This document shows positions 18,909 through 27,458 of a DNA stretch of 64,000 nucleotides, one piece after another (within the stretch, counting starts at the first letter, position 1; each line of letters begins with the position of its first letter). The position numbers were made by a program, and so were the translations under genes. Source of the DNA: Actinomycetota bacterium (lineage in GTDB: Bacteria > Actinomycetota > CADDZG01 > JAHWKV01); contig JAUJPC010000003.1 of assembly GCA_030447305.1 (NCBI GenBank), positions 1-64,000 of the forward strand. Reading direction: 5' to 3'. The notes below the pieces were generated by a model. It did no database searches. It saw only the letters and a list, made by a program, of their open reading frames with translations, and had not been told where the DNA came from.

Positions 18909-19186
18909 CGCACCACGTAAGGCAGCAAAGCTACCTCTCGAGCGTTCTTGATGGCCGACGCCACCTCGTGCTGATGCATCACACACGTGCCGGTGACCCT
19001 CCGGGCGCGGATCTTGCCCCGGTCGGACACGAACTTACGAATTGTTGCGACGTCTTTGAAGTCGATGTACTCGACCTTTTCCTTGCAGAAGTAGCAAACC
19101 TTCTTCCGCTGCGGACGGCCTGACTTCTTGTCGGCTTTGGCTCCCCTGGTATCGGAGTTGGAGCTCCGGGAGTCTCTACGCCCCAG
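18905..19186 (-). CDS. rpsR: 30S ribosomal protein S18 with CTG start
   Basis: A 93-residue S18 that binds 16S rRNA together with S6. The core [20 protein letters not shown] and [20 protein letters not shown] is unmistakable, with CxxC and a downstream [10 protein letters not shown] forming the zinc-binding (C+) type. From the upstream in-frame TAA to the conserved core there is no ATG, GTG or TTG. The codon directly after that TAA is CTG at 19186, placed 6 bases after AGGAGG (19198-19193), which is ideal spacing. The gene overlaps the end of ssb by 11 bases and the start of rplI by 4. A CTG start is therefore proposed; a base error in the sequence is the alternative. Confidence 0.9.
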   Translation of the reverse strand: MGRRDSRSSNSDTRGAKADKKSGRPQRKKVCYFCKEKVEYIDFKDVATIRKFVSDRGKIRARRVTGTCVMHQHEVASAIKNAREVALLPYVVR

Positions 19187-19601
19187 TTAGTACCTCCTCT
19201 ACAATGTCGCCCGAGGCGCCCTGCGAACTCCATTCGCCGGGGCCTCCACGGGTGGTCTTGGTTATGGATGCTGTGGCCCAACGCAGGGAGGGCCCTATCT
19301 CGTCGGCCACGATGTAGATCTTCGACCGCTTCTCGCCACCGTCGTTCTCCCAGCGGTCCTGCTGGAGGCGGCCCGTCACGATCACCCTGCTTCCGACCGA
19401 CAGGGACTCGGCCACGTTCTCGCCGAGCTCCCGCCACGCGGTCACATCGAAAAAGTCTGTCTGCTCGACCTTATCGCCGTTACGGTTGTTGTACGACCGG
19501 TTAACCGCCATGCCAAACTTAACCACCGCAGCACCCGAGGGCGTGTACCTGAGCTCGGGCTCTCTGGTCAGATTGCCGACCACCGTCACGCTATTCGACA
19601 C
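19176..19601 (-). CDS. ssb: single-stranded DNA-binding protein
   Basis: A 141-residue SSB with the OB fold: [20 protein letters not shown] at the start, then [20 protein letters not shown] and [17 protein letters not shown]-type strands (here [17 protein letters not shown]). The usual acidic tail (DDIPF) is missing: the protein ends after [18 protein letters not shown]. That is short for an actinobacterial SSB, and the missing tail would remove the usual partner-docking site, so another full-length SSB may exist elsewhere. It lies between rpsF and rpsR as in most actinobacteria. Confidence 0.93.
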   Translation of the reverse strand: MSNSVTVVGNLTREPELRYTPSGAAVVKFGMAVNRSYNNRNGDKVEQTDFFDVTAWRELGENVAESLSVGSRVIVTGRLQQDRWENDGGEKRSKIYIVADEIGPSLRWATASITKTTRGGPGEWSSQGASGDIVEEVLTGA

Positions 19602-19632
19602 CGCACACCTCCTGAAGGGCGCACCCTTCTAT

Positions 19633-19914
19633 CTAGGGGACCCGGACTATCTTGTGCCGGATGTATTCCTCCCCGATTCTCAAAGTGCGGTCGAGGTCTT
19701 CGATAAGGTCCGCCTCCGCCTTGAAGTTGGCGACGAAGTAATGACCCTCCTTGAGATGGTCGATCTCGTAAGCCAGGCGACGCCGGCCCCACTGATCGAT
19801 CTTGGCCATCTCACCTCGGGTCTGAATGACCTTGGTTAGCTTATCGACCGCCTGCTGAATTGCTGCTTCTTCCAGCCTCGGGTCGACGATGACCACAGCC
19901 TCGTAGTTGCGCAT
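19633..19914 (-). CDS. rpsF: 30S ribosomal protein S6
   Basis: A 93-residue S6, first gene of rpsF-ssb-rpsR-rplI. It begins MRNYEAVVIVDPRLEEAAIQ and contains KIDQWGRRRLAYEIDHLKEG and YFVANFKAEADLIEDLDR. It pairs with S18 on the 30S platform. The ATG at 19914 has AAGGAG about 10 bases upstream; a longer in-frame start would give unrelated residues. An unusual feature is a GNRA-capped hairpin just upstream that could be part of an S6:S18 autoregulatory leader. Confidence 0.96.
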   Translation of the reverse strand: MRNYEAVVIVDPRLEEAAIQQAVDKLTKVIQTRGEMAKIDQWGRRRLAYEIDHLKEGHYFVANFKAEADLIEDLDRTLRIGEEYIRHKIVRVP

Positions 19915-19936
19915 ACCTGATTGCTCCTTCGGACAT

Positions 19937-19948
19937 CCGGTTACCCGG
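19937..19948 (-). promoter_or_regulatory. small GNRA hairpin in the rpsF leader
   Basis: On the minus strand CCGG-GTAA-CCGG forms a four-base stem with a GUAA tetraloop, followed by GGATGTCCGAAGGAG leading to the rpsF start. rpsF leaders in many bacteria bind S6:S18 for feedback control. Whether this hairpin is that motif is inference; the conserved bulge cannot be confirmed by eye. Confidence 0.3.
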
Positions 19949-20122
19949 AAGGCCCCCTTAGGTGTTCCTCCGGCCAATTGGGCCGGACACGGTGGGAGCA
20001 GGGATCACTACAAGTATCTGTCGGAAATCGTAGCAGTGCCTGGTTGAAGCGTCCATCGCAAGCAACTATAGGCAGGGGGTATGACAGGTTGGCCAGCCAA
20101 ACCTTAAGGCCGGGAAGAAATC

Positions 20123-21409
20123 TCAACGAATTCCAGCGGCAGCCTCTACCGGCTCCCTGCCGCGAGCGGCCGGGAGCTGCCGAACGGCCCTGGTTGCCTG
20201 CCACAACAGCAAGGCGAGGACGGCGGCTCGGCACCACACCGCGAGCTCGAGGACCATCTTCCACCCGGCCTCAGGGTCGTCGAACTGGGTGAACCACCTG
20301 AACCCGCCAACCAGTACCGCCAGCTCGGCGGCGAAATAGGCCAGGACGTACCGGTACCGGATGTCGAGGAGCACGAGCATAGGAACCGCCCACAGGGCGT
20401 ACTGCGGCGAGTAGACCTTTGAGGTAAGAAGAAACGCCACCACTATGCCGAGGCCCACCGCCGCGACCGGGTAGCCTTCGGGCTCGCCACGGCGGGTCCA
20501 ACCTCGCCAGAGCATGAAGGCGGTACCCGCTGCGAACAACATGAAGCTCGACAAGCTTACGAAACCGGTGAAGGACCCGCCCCACCATGGGTCATCCCGC
20601 AGCCCCGAGAGATGTTCACCGATCCAGTACCAGACGGTCCAGTAATCAGGGAATCGATCGGCGTGGAAAAGCCAAACCTCCAGCCAGCCGTTGGTGCCCT
20701 CGTCCCTTAGCTGAACGCCGGGGAACTCCCCGGGCGTTGCGTTCGGCGAACCCCCCGAGATAAGAATCCACGGCACATTGAGTGCGGCGTAGACCGCCAG
20801 AAAGCCGGCGATAAGCCGAAGCGTCCCCCGCCGGTCGCCCTCGGCCCAGCGCGCCAGAACCGCACCCGGCGCGAGAAAGGCGGGGTAAAGCTTGGCGCTC
20901 GCTCCGGCGGCCAGTGCGGCCCCGGCGGTGCCGTATCGCCCACGCTCGTACGCCATCAAACCCCAGGCCGACCCCCACACTGCCAGGACGTCCCAGTTGT
21001 GAAAGGTGTAGAGGATGGTCGGGAGCCCCACCGCCCACAACGCCAGCCGCCCGGCGGAGACCGCCGGGCGCAGCATCATCGTCACGGCCAGCGAGAAGGG
21101 TGCGAGCATCAACGAAGAGACCAGCAGGTAGCCGGAGTCGCTGTTGAGCCGCACCACCCCCAGCCGCACCAGGCCACGCAGAACTCGGCCGGCAAGGTCC
21201 ATGAACATGCCGGTGACGACCGGGTACTCGAAAGCAGTGTCCCGATAGGGCAGCAGGCCGGCCTGAATGCCCCGCACCCCGAACAGGGCCTGAATCTCGT
21301 TGTAGCACAGGTGGGTGTACTGGTAGTTGTCGCTCCATCCGTGGACTGCACACTGGTACTTCATGGCGAAGGCGGCCACCAGGCCTGCGGCCGCCATACC
21401 GAGCGCCAA
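20123..21409 (-). CDS. GT87-like polytopic glycosyltransferase (DUF2029 type)
   Basis: A 428-residue membrane protein with about ten hydrophobic segments, resembling GT-C-fold alpha-mannosyltransferases of family GT87, which use polyprenyl-phosphate mannose outside the membrane. An acidic/aromatic loop near the N-terminus (YRDTAFEYPVVTGMFMDL) and the block GGSPNATPGEFPGVQLRDEG precede LLTSKVYSPQYALWAVPMLV, a typical C-terminal family element. An equivalent gene (Rv0051) lies next to rpsF in M. tuberculosis. The only standard start is TTG at 21409, without a Shine-Dalgarno. A CTG at 21448, overlapping the previous stop as CTGA, would add RRRLEDHPASIR in front of the first membrane segment and is a good alternative. 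Confidence 0.8.
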   Translation of the reverse strand: MALGMAAAGLVAAFAMKYQCAVHGWSDNYQYTHLCYNEIQALFGVRGIQAGLLPYRDTAFEYPVVTGMFMDLAGRVLRGLVRLGVVRLNSDSGYLLVSSLMLAPFSLAVTMMLRPAVSAGRLALWAVGLPTILYTFHNWDVLAVWGSAWGLMAYERGRYGTAGAALAAGASAKLYPAFLAPGAVLARWAEGDRRGTLRLIAGFLAVYAALNVPWILISGGSPNATPGEFPGVQLRDEGTNGWLEVWLFHADRFPDYWTVWYWIGEHLSGLRDDPWWGGSFTGFVSLSSFMLFAAGTAFMLWRGWTRRGEPEGYPVAAVGLGIVVAFLLTSKVYSPQYALWAVPMLVLLDIRYRYVLAYFAAELAVLVGGFRWFTQFDDPEAGWKMVLELAVWCRAAVLALLLWQATRAVRQLPAARGREPVEAAAGIR

Positions 21410-21444
21410 CCGGATAGAGGCCGGATGATCCTCGAGCCTTCGCC

Positions 21445-23163
21445 TCAGGCTGAGCCCCCCTCAGAGGGCCGCGGCTCCAGCTTGAAGACAATCATGGGGC
21501 CATCCTGCGACCGGACAACCGGCAGTCCGTCCACCGGAAGGCGGTAGGCGTTCGCCCATGGGGTTCCCGCGGCACGGTCGGGGTGCAGCACCACCGTACG
21601 GACACCAAGCCGCTGAAGCCGCTCGACCGACGCGGCGTCGGGGAAGCCGGCCAGCTCTTCCCGCAGGTTGACCTGCAGGTTAGGCGTGAATCCCGAGTAA
21701 CCGTTGACGATGGCGGGGAACCCGTCCGTCGACCAGAACATGTAGACGAGATCGTTGAAGTCGTCCGACGGCAGGTTCATCTGAGGCTCCGAGGCGGGAA
21801 GGCGCCGAACGGGCGGCTCGGACAGGTCTTTTCCCGAAACCTTCCCCAGGCCCTCGGCCAGCACGGCCGCCGTGAACACAGCCGGCAACAGGATTGCCAG
21901 CAGCACCTTCCTTCCTCCCGAGTCTGAGGTCCCCGCCATGCGGCGAGCTGCCCGATCCCCGATTCCCTCGGCCCCCGCCGCCGCCAGCAGCGCCAGGGCC
22001 AGTGTGGTGATGGTGAACAGACGTCCGGATGTGCGGCTGGCCTGCCAGCCGGGGGCCAGCTCGTAGAGGACGCGGTAGGTGAACCGGCCCCCAACAAACG
22101 AGTAGCCGAGAGCGAGAACCGCCGAACCCAAAGCAGCGACTCCCAGCCCCAACCTCCATCTAACCGAGCACACCGGAAAGGCGAGGGCTGCCGCAGCGAG
22201 CAGCAAAACCGTTAGGCCCGGAAACAGGGTCATCTCCGGGGGCCAGGCGAGGGTCCGCCTCACGCCCTCGGTGGCGTCCCCCCACAGAAGACTTTCGGTC
22301 GGTGCGGCCAGCAAACCGCGAGGCGGAGGAGAGTAGAACTTGACGAAGTCGACCGTGCGCCGGGCCTCGGGGTGCTCCTCCAGCACCTTGAGATAGGGAT
22401 AGGCCTGAAAACCGGACCAGGCGGCAAAGATGGCCGCCCCCCACGCCGTGGCCCCCAAGACGCCGCGGGTGAGTGGCCGCCTCGGATCGCTACGCCACCA
22501 TCGAATCCCGGCCAGCAGTCCCAGCAGAGCAAGCAGATAGGCAAGCTGTAAACCCAGGGTGAATCCGATGGCAACCTGCCAGGTTGCGGCCAGAAAGCCG
22601 GCCAGTACCAACCCCGGACGGGCGCGCCGGTAGCCGCGGAGCAACAGGAACAGGCAGAGGGGAATGGGAGCGCTTCCCAGCACGTGCAGATGGTTGTGGT
22701 GGGCGAGCCTCCAAGGCGTGAAGGCAAAGGCAGCCCCCGCCAGCACCGCAGCAGGCCAGCCCAGGCCGAGCTCCCGGGCGAGCAGGGAGGCACCGACGAA
22801 CGCCGACACATAGGTGAACAGGAAGACAAGGTTGTATCTCACCACTGCGGCTGCCGGTCCATGCCCAATGAGGGCCGCCGGCGTAAAGCCCAGGAGGGCA
22901 TCCGAGAAAGCCACCGAGCCGTCCAGGGGCCAGAACGCGTTGGAATCCAGAAAGTCGAGAGGCTGGTGCAGCAACGCGTGGCCGTTCCAGGCGAGCTGCC
23001 AGCTCTGGAACAGGCGGTCGGCCGAGTCTTCGGGTACCTTCCCGACGTTGGCGACCAGCGACAGGTTCATCGCCACGGTCAGCACACATCCGACTGCCAG
23101 CACGAAGACCACCTGGCGGCTCGGCAAATCGGGAGAGGCAAGGCGGCCGTCGGATTCGGCCAC
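21445..23163 (-). CDS. large polytopic membrane protein, GT-C-like
   Basis: A 572-residue protein with about twelve membrane segments and a C-terminal outer domain of roughly 130 residues. An acidic pair in the first loop (VPEDSADRLFQSWQLAWNGH) and the segment LAHHNHLHVLGSAPIPLCLF resemble lipid-linked-sugar transferases of the GT-C fold, but no catalytic assignment is safe. The C-terminal part (LQRLGVRTVVLHPDRAAGTP) looks like the soluble tail of such enzymes. It sits between the GT87-like gene (stop/start contact) and another polytopic protein, so a shared role in envelope glycan assembly is plausible. Confidence 0.7.
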   Translation of the reverse strand: MAESDGRLASPDLPSRQVVFVLAVGCVLTVAMNLSLVANVGKVPEDSADRLFQSWQLAWNGHALLHQPLDFLDSNAFWPLDGSVAFSDALLGFTPAALIGHGPAAAVVRYNLVFLFTYVSAFVGASLLARELGLGWPAAVLAGAAFAFTPWRLAHHNHLHVLGSAPIPLCLFLLLRGYRRARPGLVLAGFLAATWQVAIGFTLGLQLAYLLALLGLLAGIRWWRSDPRRPLTRGVLGATAWGAAIFAAWSGFQAYPYLKVLEEHPEARRTVDFVKFYSPPPRGLLAAPTESLLWGDATEGVRRTLAWPPEMTLFPGLTVLLLAAAALAFPVCSVRWRLGLGVAALGSAVLALGYSFVGGRFTYRVLYELAPGWQASRTSGRLFTITTLALALLAAAGAEGIGDRAARRMAGTSDSGGRKVLLAILLPAVFTAAVLAEGLGKVSGKDLSEPPVRRLPASEPQMNLPSDDFNDLVYMFWSTDGFPAIVNGYSGFTPNLQVNLREELAGFPDAASVERLQRLGVRTVVLHPDRAAGTPWANAYRLPVDGLPVVRSQDGPMIVFKLEPRPSEGGSA

Positions 23164-23197
23164 CGGAACGTGAGCCCCGCCTATTGGTCTCGTCGTC

Positions 23198-24343
23198 CTA
23201 AAGAAAGGCGGTTCGGAAGCCGGCCAGCAGCAGGCGAACGGTGATGATCGTGGCGACGAACAGGCTGAACCAGGCCACAGCCGGTAGGAGCTTGGTTAGA
23301 AGCACGTCGGACGCGGAGAAGTGTCGAGCGTATTGCGGTTCCCATCGAAAGCCGGGACTTCCGGTGGTGAGCAAAACGGTCACTCCCGCAGCCATTGCCG
23401 CGGCGTAGGCCAGCCAAATGCCATTGATAACTTGCACGGGCACGCCTCCTTCTCCAGCATCGCCCAGGCCGGTGATCAAGGAGGACGTCAGCGCCGCAAG
23501 GTAGGCGATGACCACGAGGGCCCCCGCCGACGAAAGGTAGAGCACCCCCTCCTCGGTTGGCTTGATCGCCCTCAGCCGGGTCGACATCGCGGCCCAGGCA
23601 CCGGGGAAGATCAGAGCCGGCAAAGCCATCAGATCCCCGCCGGGCAGAGTCAGAAGAGTCAACATCGATAGGGGCAGGACCGCCACCACCCAGGTGGCAG
23701 CCACCCGCTCGCCCATCACGAGAGCGGTGCCCGCCAGACCGACCGCAACCACACCGGCCAGGTCGGTCCCCAGACCGGCCGCCACCGCCAGCATTCCCCC
23801 GGCAAGTGAAAGTGCGGCGAGATTGGAGTGGGAGAAGTACGCCGACGCTCCCCACAGAAGGATGCCTCCGACGACCAGCACGGCGGCGGCCTCGCCGCCC
23901 ACCCAGTAAGCCAGCATCGCTCCCTGCCACCAGCCGACTGAGACGAGGCCACCTTCCTGGGGATTTCCTTCGTTGGCCGCCGAGCCGAGCCTGAGGATCG
24001 CCGCGGCCGCGGCCAGGCCGGCGCCCGAGCCCCACTCGCCCACCTCCGGGAGGCTCCACAGCGCGGTCTTGCTTTGGTACAGCGACATAGCGATCGCGAG
24101 GGCTATGTCGGAAAGAGCCATGAGAAGGAAGGGCGCGGGCTCCAGCCGGTGGCGGGCGACCGCCACCCCCATGACGACGGTCGGGGCAACAAACAGTGTC
24201 AGGAACACCACCGACGGCTCGCGGCCTATCGACACTACCCATATCGCGGCCGCCGGGCCCCAGAACGGTAAATACCGCCTGAAGTCCGCCCGCGACAGGA
24301 TGCCGAACGTAACGGCCGCTGCAAGAGGAAACACCAGCATCAT
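23198..24343 (-). CDS. polytopic membrane protein of unknown function
   Basis: A 381-residue protein with about ten to twelve hydrophobic segments and almost no soluble domain. A weak similarity in layout to antiporter-like subunits of complex I is suggested by FLLMALSDIALAIAMSLYQS and LAAAAAILRLGSAA, but the conserved Lys/Glu pairs of that family are not evident. The frame could start at an alternative codon upstream; the ATG at 24343 (MMLVFPLAAAVTFGIL) starts directly with a membrane segment. It is 18 bases from the next polytopic gene, so the two may form one complex. No function is assigned. Confidence 0.65.
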   Translation of the reverse strand: MMLVFPLAAAVTFGILSRADFRRYLPFWGPAAAIWVVSIGREPSVVFLTLFVAPTVVMGVAVARHRLEPAPFLLMALSDIALAIAMSLYQSKTALWSLPEVGEWGSGAGLAAAAAILRLGSAANEGNPQEGGLVSVGWWQGAMLAYWVGGEAAAVLVVGGILLWGASAYFSHSNLAALSLAGGMLAVAAGLGTDLAGVVAVGLAGTALVMGERVAATWVVAVLPLSMLTLLTLPGGDLMALPALIFPGAWAAMSTRLRAIKPTEEGVLYLSSAGALVVIAYLAALTSSLITGLGDAGEGGVPVQVINGIWLAYAAAMAAGVTVLLTTGSPGFRWEPQYARHFSASDVLLTKLLPAVAWFSLFVATIITVRLLLAGFRTAFL

Positions 24344-24361
24344 CGGATGAGCGTCCCCGGC

Positions 24362-25144
24362 CTATCTGACAAATGCCGACACCATCATCGCCGTCATAGC
24401 AAGTCCTCCTGCCCCGGCGGCATACCCCCACTGAGAAGAGTGCCCGACAAATCGGCGGCAGTAGGAGACGGCCCCCACGGCGATCATGGTGACCACAAAG
24501 GAGATCCCCGCGGTGGCGAAAGTTCTCGCCTCGATCGGTCCGGAAACCAGCGCCCCGAGCGAAGGGCCCCACACGACCGCCGCCACCGCGGTGGCAGCCA
24601 GCGCACTCTCGCCCCAGCGCGCGACGGAGTCGATGGCGTCCTTCTCGGGGCTAGGAGGGCGGGCCAGACTGCGCTGTCCCTGGGACCATCCCGCCGCCGC
24701 CGCCAGGCCGGCCAGCAGGGCAATCCACAGCGCGCCCGACGCGGCCGGACCAAAGGACAGCGGCGCGGGTCCCAGAGCCGTCTGGGCTGCCAGGGCATCG
24801 ATAAGGTTCATGCTGTTCACGTGCAGGGGCAGGGCGAGGATGCTCCAGGCCAGCGCTAGGAACCAGCCGTGGGCGGGTGTCCACCCGCCGACATCCGACT
24901 GGTCGGTGCGGGACAGGTAGGCCCGGGCGACCATGCACGCTACCAGTGCGCCCAGCAGAACCATGATGTTTGCCGGGATCAAGCCAAGCCCCGCTGGGAT
25001 ACCGGCAAATACTCCGAAGGGGATCAGAGCGAAGATTCCCCGGCCCTGCGGTGTGTCGAACGATGCCCTGGTGCGGACATGCACCAACAGTTGCTCCCGG
25101 TCGGCCCATTCCGGCGACGCGGCGGCCGAAACCAGCAGGAGCAT
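24362..25144 (-). CDS. membrane protein of unknown function
   Basis: A 260-residue protein with about seven hydrophobic segments. It begins MLLLVSAAASPEWADREQLL and contains ALAWSILALPLHVNSMNLID between membrane parts. The frame is open upstream of 25144 through a further hydrophobic stretch (PPIGFLLAPIATL) that lacks ATG/GTG/TTG, so the true start may be a weaker codon. Together with the 381-residue neighbour it occupies the place where ponA1 lies in mycobacteria. No homologue can be named. Confidence 0.6.
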   Translation of the reverse strand: MLLLVSAAASPEWADREQLLVHVRTRASFDTPQGRGIFALIPFGVFAGIPAGLGLIPANIMVLLGALVACMVARAYLSRTDQSDVGGWTPAHGWFLALAWSILALPLHVNSMNLIDALAAQTALGPAPLSFGPAASGALWIALLAGLAAAAGWSQGQRSLARPPSPEKDAIDSVARWGESALAATAVAAVVWGPSLGALVSGPIEARTFATAGISFVVTMIAVGAVSYCRRFVGHSSQWGYAAGAGGLAMTAMMVSAFVR

Positions 25145-25232
25145 CAGTGTGGCGATGGGAGCAAGTAAGAATCCGATGGGCGGTACTTTAGTGCACCGGG
25201 GTGCCGTTCCGTCTAGTTAAGGGCCGTCCCGG

Positions 25233-25640
25233 CTATTCGCGACATCTGGCGTTGTGGGAGGCCGTGCGCTGTCGTTTCGACTGGAAGCGCCGGCCCATGA
25301 GGTAGCAGGCGGCCAGGTGGTTCCACTCACAGTCGACGCAGACCTCGACGGCATAGCAGCGGAACTCGTCGAACTGATCATTCAGCTCCAGCTCCCAGTC
25401 CTTCGGATAAACCGCCCGGCCGGACAGGTGGCCCAGCTGGTCACCATAGACGAAGCGCACCTGCTTCAGCGACCCGGAGGCGCAGACGGGGCACGGCCGC
25501 TCGATTTCCAGACCGATATTGCGAGCAACCCGGATCAGCTCGGGGTGGGCGTCGCAGATGTCCATACGGTCGAGCGAACCCCGGCGAAGGCCCTCGAGCA
25601 CAGACCTTTTTGCGATTGTGTAGTCGACAAAGCCCTGCAT
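25233..25640 (-). CDS. DUF5318 family zinc-ribbon-like protein
   Basis: A 135-residue protein of the actinobacterial DUF5318 family. The start MQGFVDYTIAKRSVLEGLRR fits the family, so the ATG at 25640 is chosen over one 22 codons earlier. Four cysteines in two CxxC pairs (CPVCASG and CVDCEWNHL) probably bind zinc. The family lies beside padR and ino1 in mycobacteria too (Rv0049), and here it is divergent from padR across a 119-base control region. Its role is unknown. Confidence 0.85.
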   Translation of the reverse strand: MQGFVDYTIAKRSVLEGLRRGSLDRMDICDAHPELIRVARNIGLEIERPCPVCASGSLKQVRFVYGDQLGHLSGRAVYPKDWELELNDQFDEFRCYAVEVCVDCEWNHLAACYLMGRRFQSKRQRTASHNARCRE

Positions 25641-25699
25641 TGGACAGTCATTGTACGCGAGCCCCGGCAAAAAGCGGCCTGCCGGCCTAAGCCGATGGA

Positions 25700-25764
25700 T
25701 TGACACCCCTGCGATATAGCGGTTAGATATATCGAACCGATATATCGAGGTGATACGTCATGAT
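25700..25764 (+). promoter_or_regulatory. padR promoter with four 13-base iterons
   Basis: TTGACA at 25700-25705 is a good -35; TAGATA at 25724-25729 could be the -10. Copies of GATATA(T/G)CG begin at 25713, 25726, 25739 and, degenerate (GATACG), at 25752, each exactly 13 bases apart. They run from the -35/-10 spacer to the padR start codon. PadR proteins bind palindromic AT-rich sites; GATATATC is itself a palindrome. This looks like an autoregulatory multi-site operator. Confidence 0.7.
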
Positions 25765-26305
25765 TGAGATGGCAATACTCGGTCTTTTGAAAGACCGGGC
25801 GATGCACGGGTATGAGCTCAAGAAAGAGCTTACCGCCCAACTCGGTCAATTCTGGCAGGCCTCCTACGGCAGTCTGTACCCCTCCGTTCGTCGTTTGGAA
25901 CGCAACGGGATGGTGGAGCGCTACTACCCGAAGGAGGAGGTGGCCCGGCGGAAGAACATCTACCGGATCACTCCGGCCGGCGAGGAGCTGTTCACCAAGA
26001 CGCTCTGCGAACGCACTCCCGTTGTCGACGACGCCCGCTTCGGCGTCAGATTCGCATTTTTCCGTTACATGAACGCCAGCGAACGAGTCGATCTGCTGGA
26101 GCGCCGCAGGGCGTACCTGACGGAGATGGTGGCCGACCTGAAGGAAAAGCTTAGGTCATACAAAGAGAAGATCGACGACTACACCTACCGCCTGATGGAG
26201 CACCGGGTCGACACCACCCGGGCCGACATCGAGTGGATCGACCACTTGATTGCCGAGGAAAAGCTCAACCTGAGCACCAATCTCAAGGGGAAGCCGGCCT
26301 CTTGA
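25760..26305 (+). CDS. PadR-family transcriptional regulator
   Basis: A 181-residue regulator with a PadR winged helix (MIEMAILGLLKDRAMHGYEL, QFWQASYGSLYPSVRRLERN, wing RKNIYRITPAGEELFTKTL) and a C-terminal coiled coil for dimerisation (RRAYLTEMVADLKEKLRSYK). The Shine-Dalgarno GAGGTGA lies 7 bases before the ATG. It is upstream of ino1 by 27 bases and so probably in one operon, as in mycobacteria (Rv0047c-Rv0046c). The four iterons in its promoter suggest strong self-control, which would also set ino1 expression. Confidence 0.92.
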   Translation: MIEMAILGLLKDRAMHGYELKKELTAQLGQFWQASYGSLYPSVRRLERNGMVERYYPKEEVARRKNIYRITPAGEELFTKTLCERTPVVDDARFGVRFAFFRYMNASERVDLLERRRAYLTEMVADLKEKLRSYKEKIDDYTYRLMEHRVDTTRADIEWIDHLIAEEKLNLSTNLKGKPAS

Positions 26306-26332
26306 AACTACGTGTTTTTTAAGGAGCAACTG

Positions 26333-27439
26333 ATGACAAGCAAGATCCGAGTCGGGATCGTCGGGGCCGGGAACTGCGCTTCAGCACTGGTCCAGGGAAT
26401 TGAGTTCTACAGGAACGCCACTGAGGCAGACGAGCTCCCCGGCCTCATGCACCTGAACGTCGGTCCGTATCACGTGTCCGACGTGGAGTTTTCGTGTGCC
26501 TTTGATGTCGACGCCCTGAAGGTAGGTGCGGATCTGTCCAAAGCCTTGTTCACCGAGCCCAATAACACGATCCGGTTTGCCGACATCCCACAGCTGGATG
26601 TCACCGTCTCCCGTGGGCCAACGCTGGACGGTCTGGGGCACTACTACAACCAGAAGATCACCGAGTCCCCGGAAGATCCGGTCGATGTCGTGAGAGTCCT
26701 CAGGGAGACCGGCACGCAGGTACTCGTCAACTACCTGCCCGTCGGCAGCGAGAAGGCCGCCCGGTTCTACGCCGAGGCTGCCCTGGAGGCCGGCGTCGGC
26801 TTCGTGAATTGCATGCCCGTGTTTTTGGCGTCCGACCCGGTGTGGGCAAAGCGATTCTCCGACGCAGGTGTGCCGATCATCGGGGACGACATCAAGAGCC
26901 AGGTTGGAGCGACGATCATCCACCGGGTGCTCGCCCGCCTCTTCGAGGACCGAGGCGTGAAGCTCGACCACACCTACCAGCTGAACTTCGGCGGCAACAT
27001 GGACTTCATGAACATGCTGGAGCGTGAGCGCCTGGTTTCCAAGAAGAAGTCCAAGACCCAGTCGGTCCAGTCCCAGCTCGCCCGGCAGCTGCAGCCCGAC
27101 GACGTCCACATCGGCCCGTCGGACCATGTGCCGTGGCTGAACGACCGCAAGTGGGCGCACATCCGCCTCGAGGGCCGCGAGTTTGGCGACGTGCCGATCT
27201 CGGTGGACCTCAAGCTCGAGGTATGGGACTCCCCCAACTCCGCCGGAATTGTCATCGACGCCATTCGCTGCCTGCGCCTGGCGCAGGATGCCGGCGTTGG
27301 CGGACCGCTGCTGGGGCCGAGTAGCTACTTCATGAAGTCGCCGCCGCAGCAGTACTCGGACGACATTGCCCGGCAGAGAGTGGAGGAGTTCATCGCGACC
27401 GTGGCCGGCATCGAAGAACCTGCGGGGATCCGGTCTTAG
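26333..27439 (+). CDS. ino1: myo-inositol-1-phosphate synthase
   Basis: A 368-residue enzyme that converts glucose 6-phosphate to inositol 3-phosphate, the first step toward phosphatidylinositol, mycothiol and related molecules. The NAD-binding start is [40 protein letters not shown] and the active-site lysine region [12 protein letters not shown] are conserved. The ATG at 26333 has AAGGAG at good distance; a GTG seven codons earlier overlaps that site and is unlikely. Presence of this actinobacterial-type enzyme next to padR is a strong taxonomic hint. Confidence 0.96.
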   Translation: MTSKIRVGIVGAGNCASALVQGIEFYRNATEADELPGLMHLNVGPYHVSDVEFSCAFDVDALKVGADLSKALFTEPNNTIRFADIPQLDVTVSRGPTLDGLGHYYNQKITESPEDPVDVVRVLRETGTQVLVNYLPVGSEKAARFYAEAALEAGVGFVNCMPVFLASDPVWAKRFSDAGVPIIGDDIKSQVGATIIHRVLARLFEDRGVKLDHTYQLNFGGNMDFMNMLERERLVSKKKSKTQSVQSQLARQLQPDDVHIGPSDHVPWLNDRKWAHIRLEGREFGDVPISVDLKLEVWDSPNSAGIVIDAIRCLRLAQDAGVGGPLLGPSSYFMKSPPQQYSDDIARQRVEEFIATVAGIEEPAGIRS

Positions 27440-27458
27440 CCGTAACGCTTCGCAGCTC

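Noticed and set aside
18979-19437. Minus-strand frame of 152 codons across ssb and rpsR
   Set aside because: Shadow of two real genes in other frames (ssb and rpsR).
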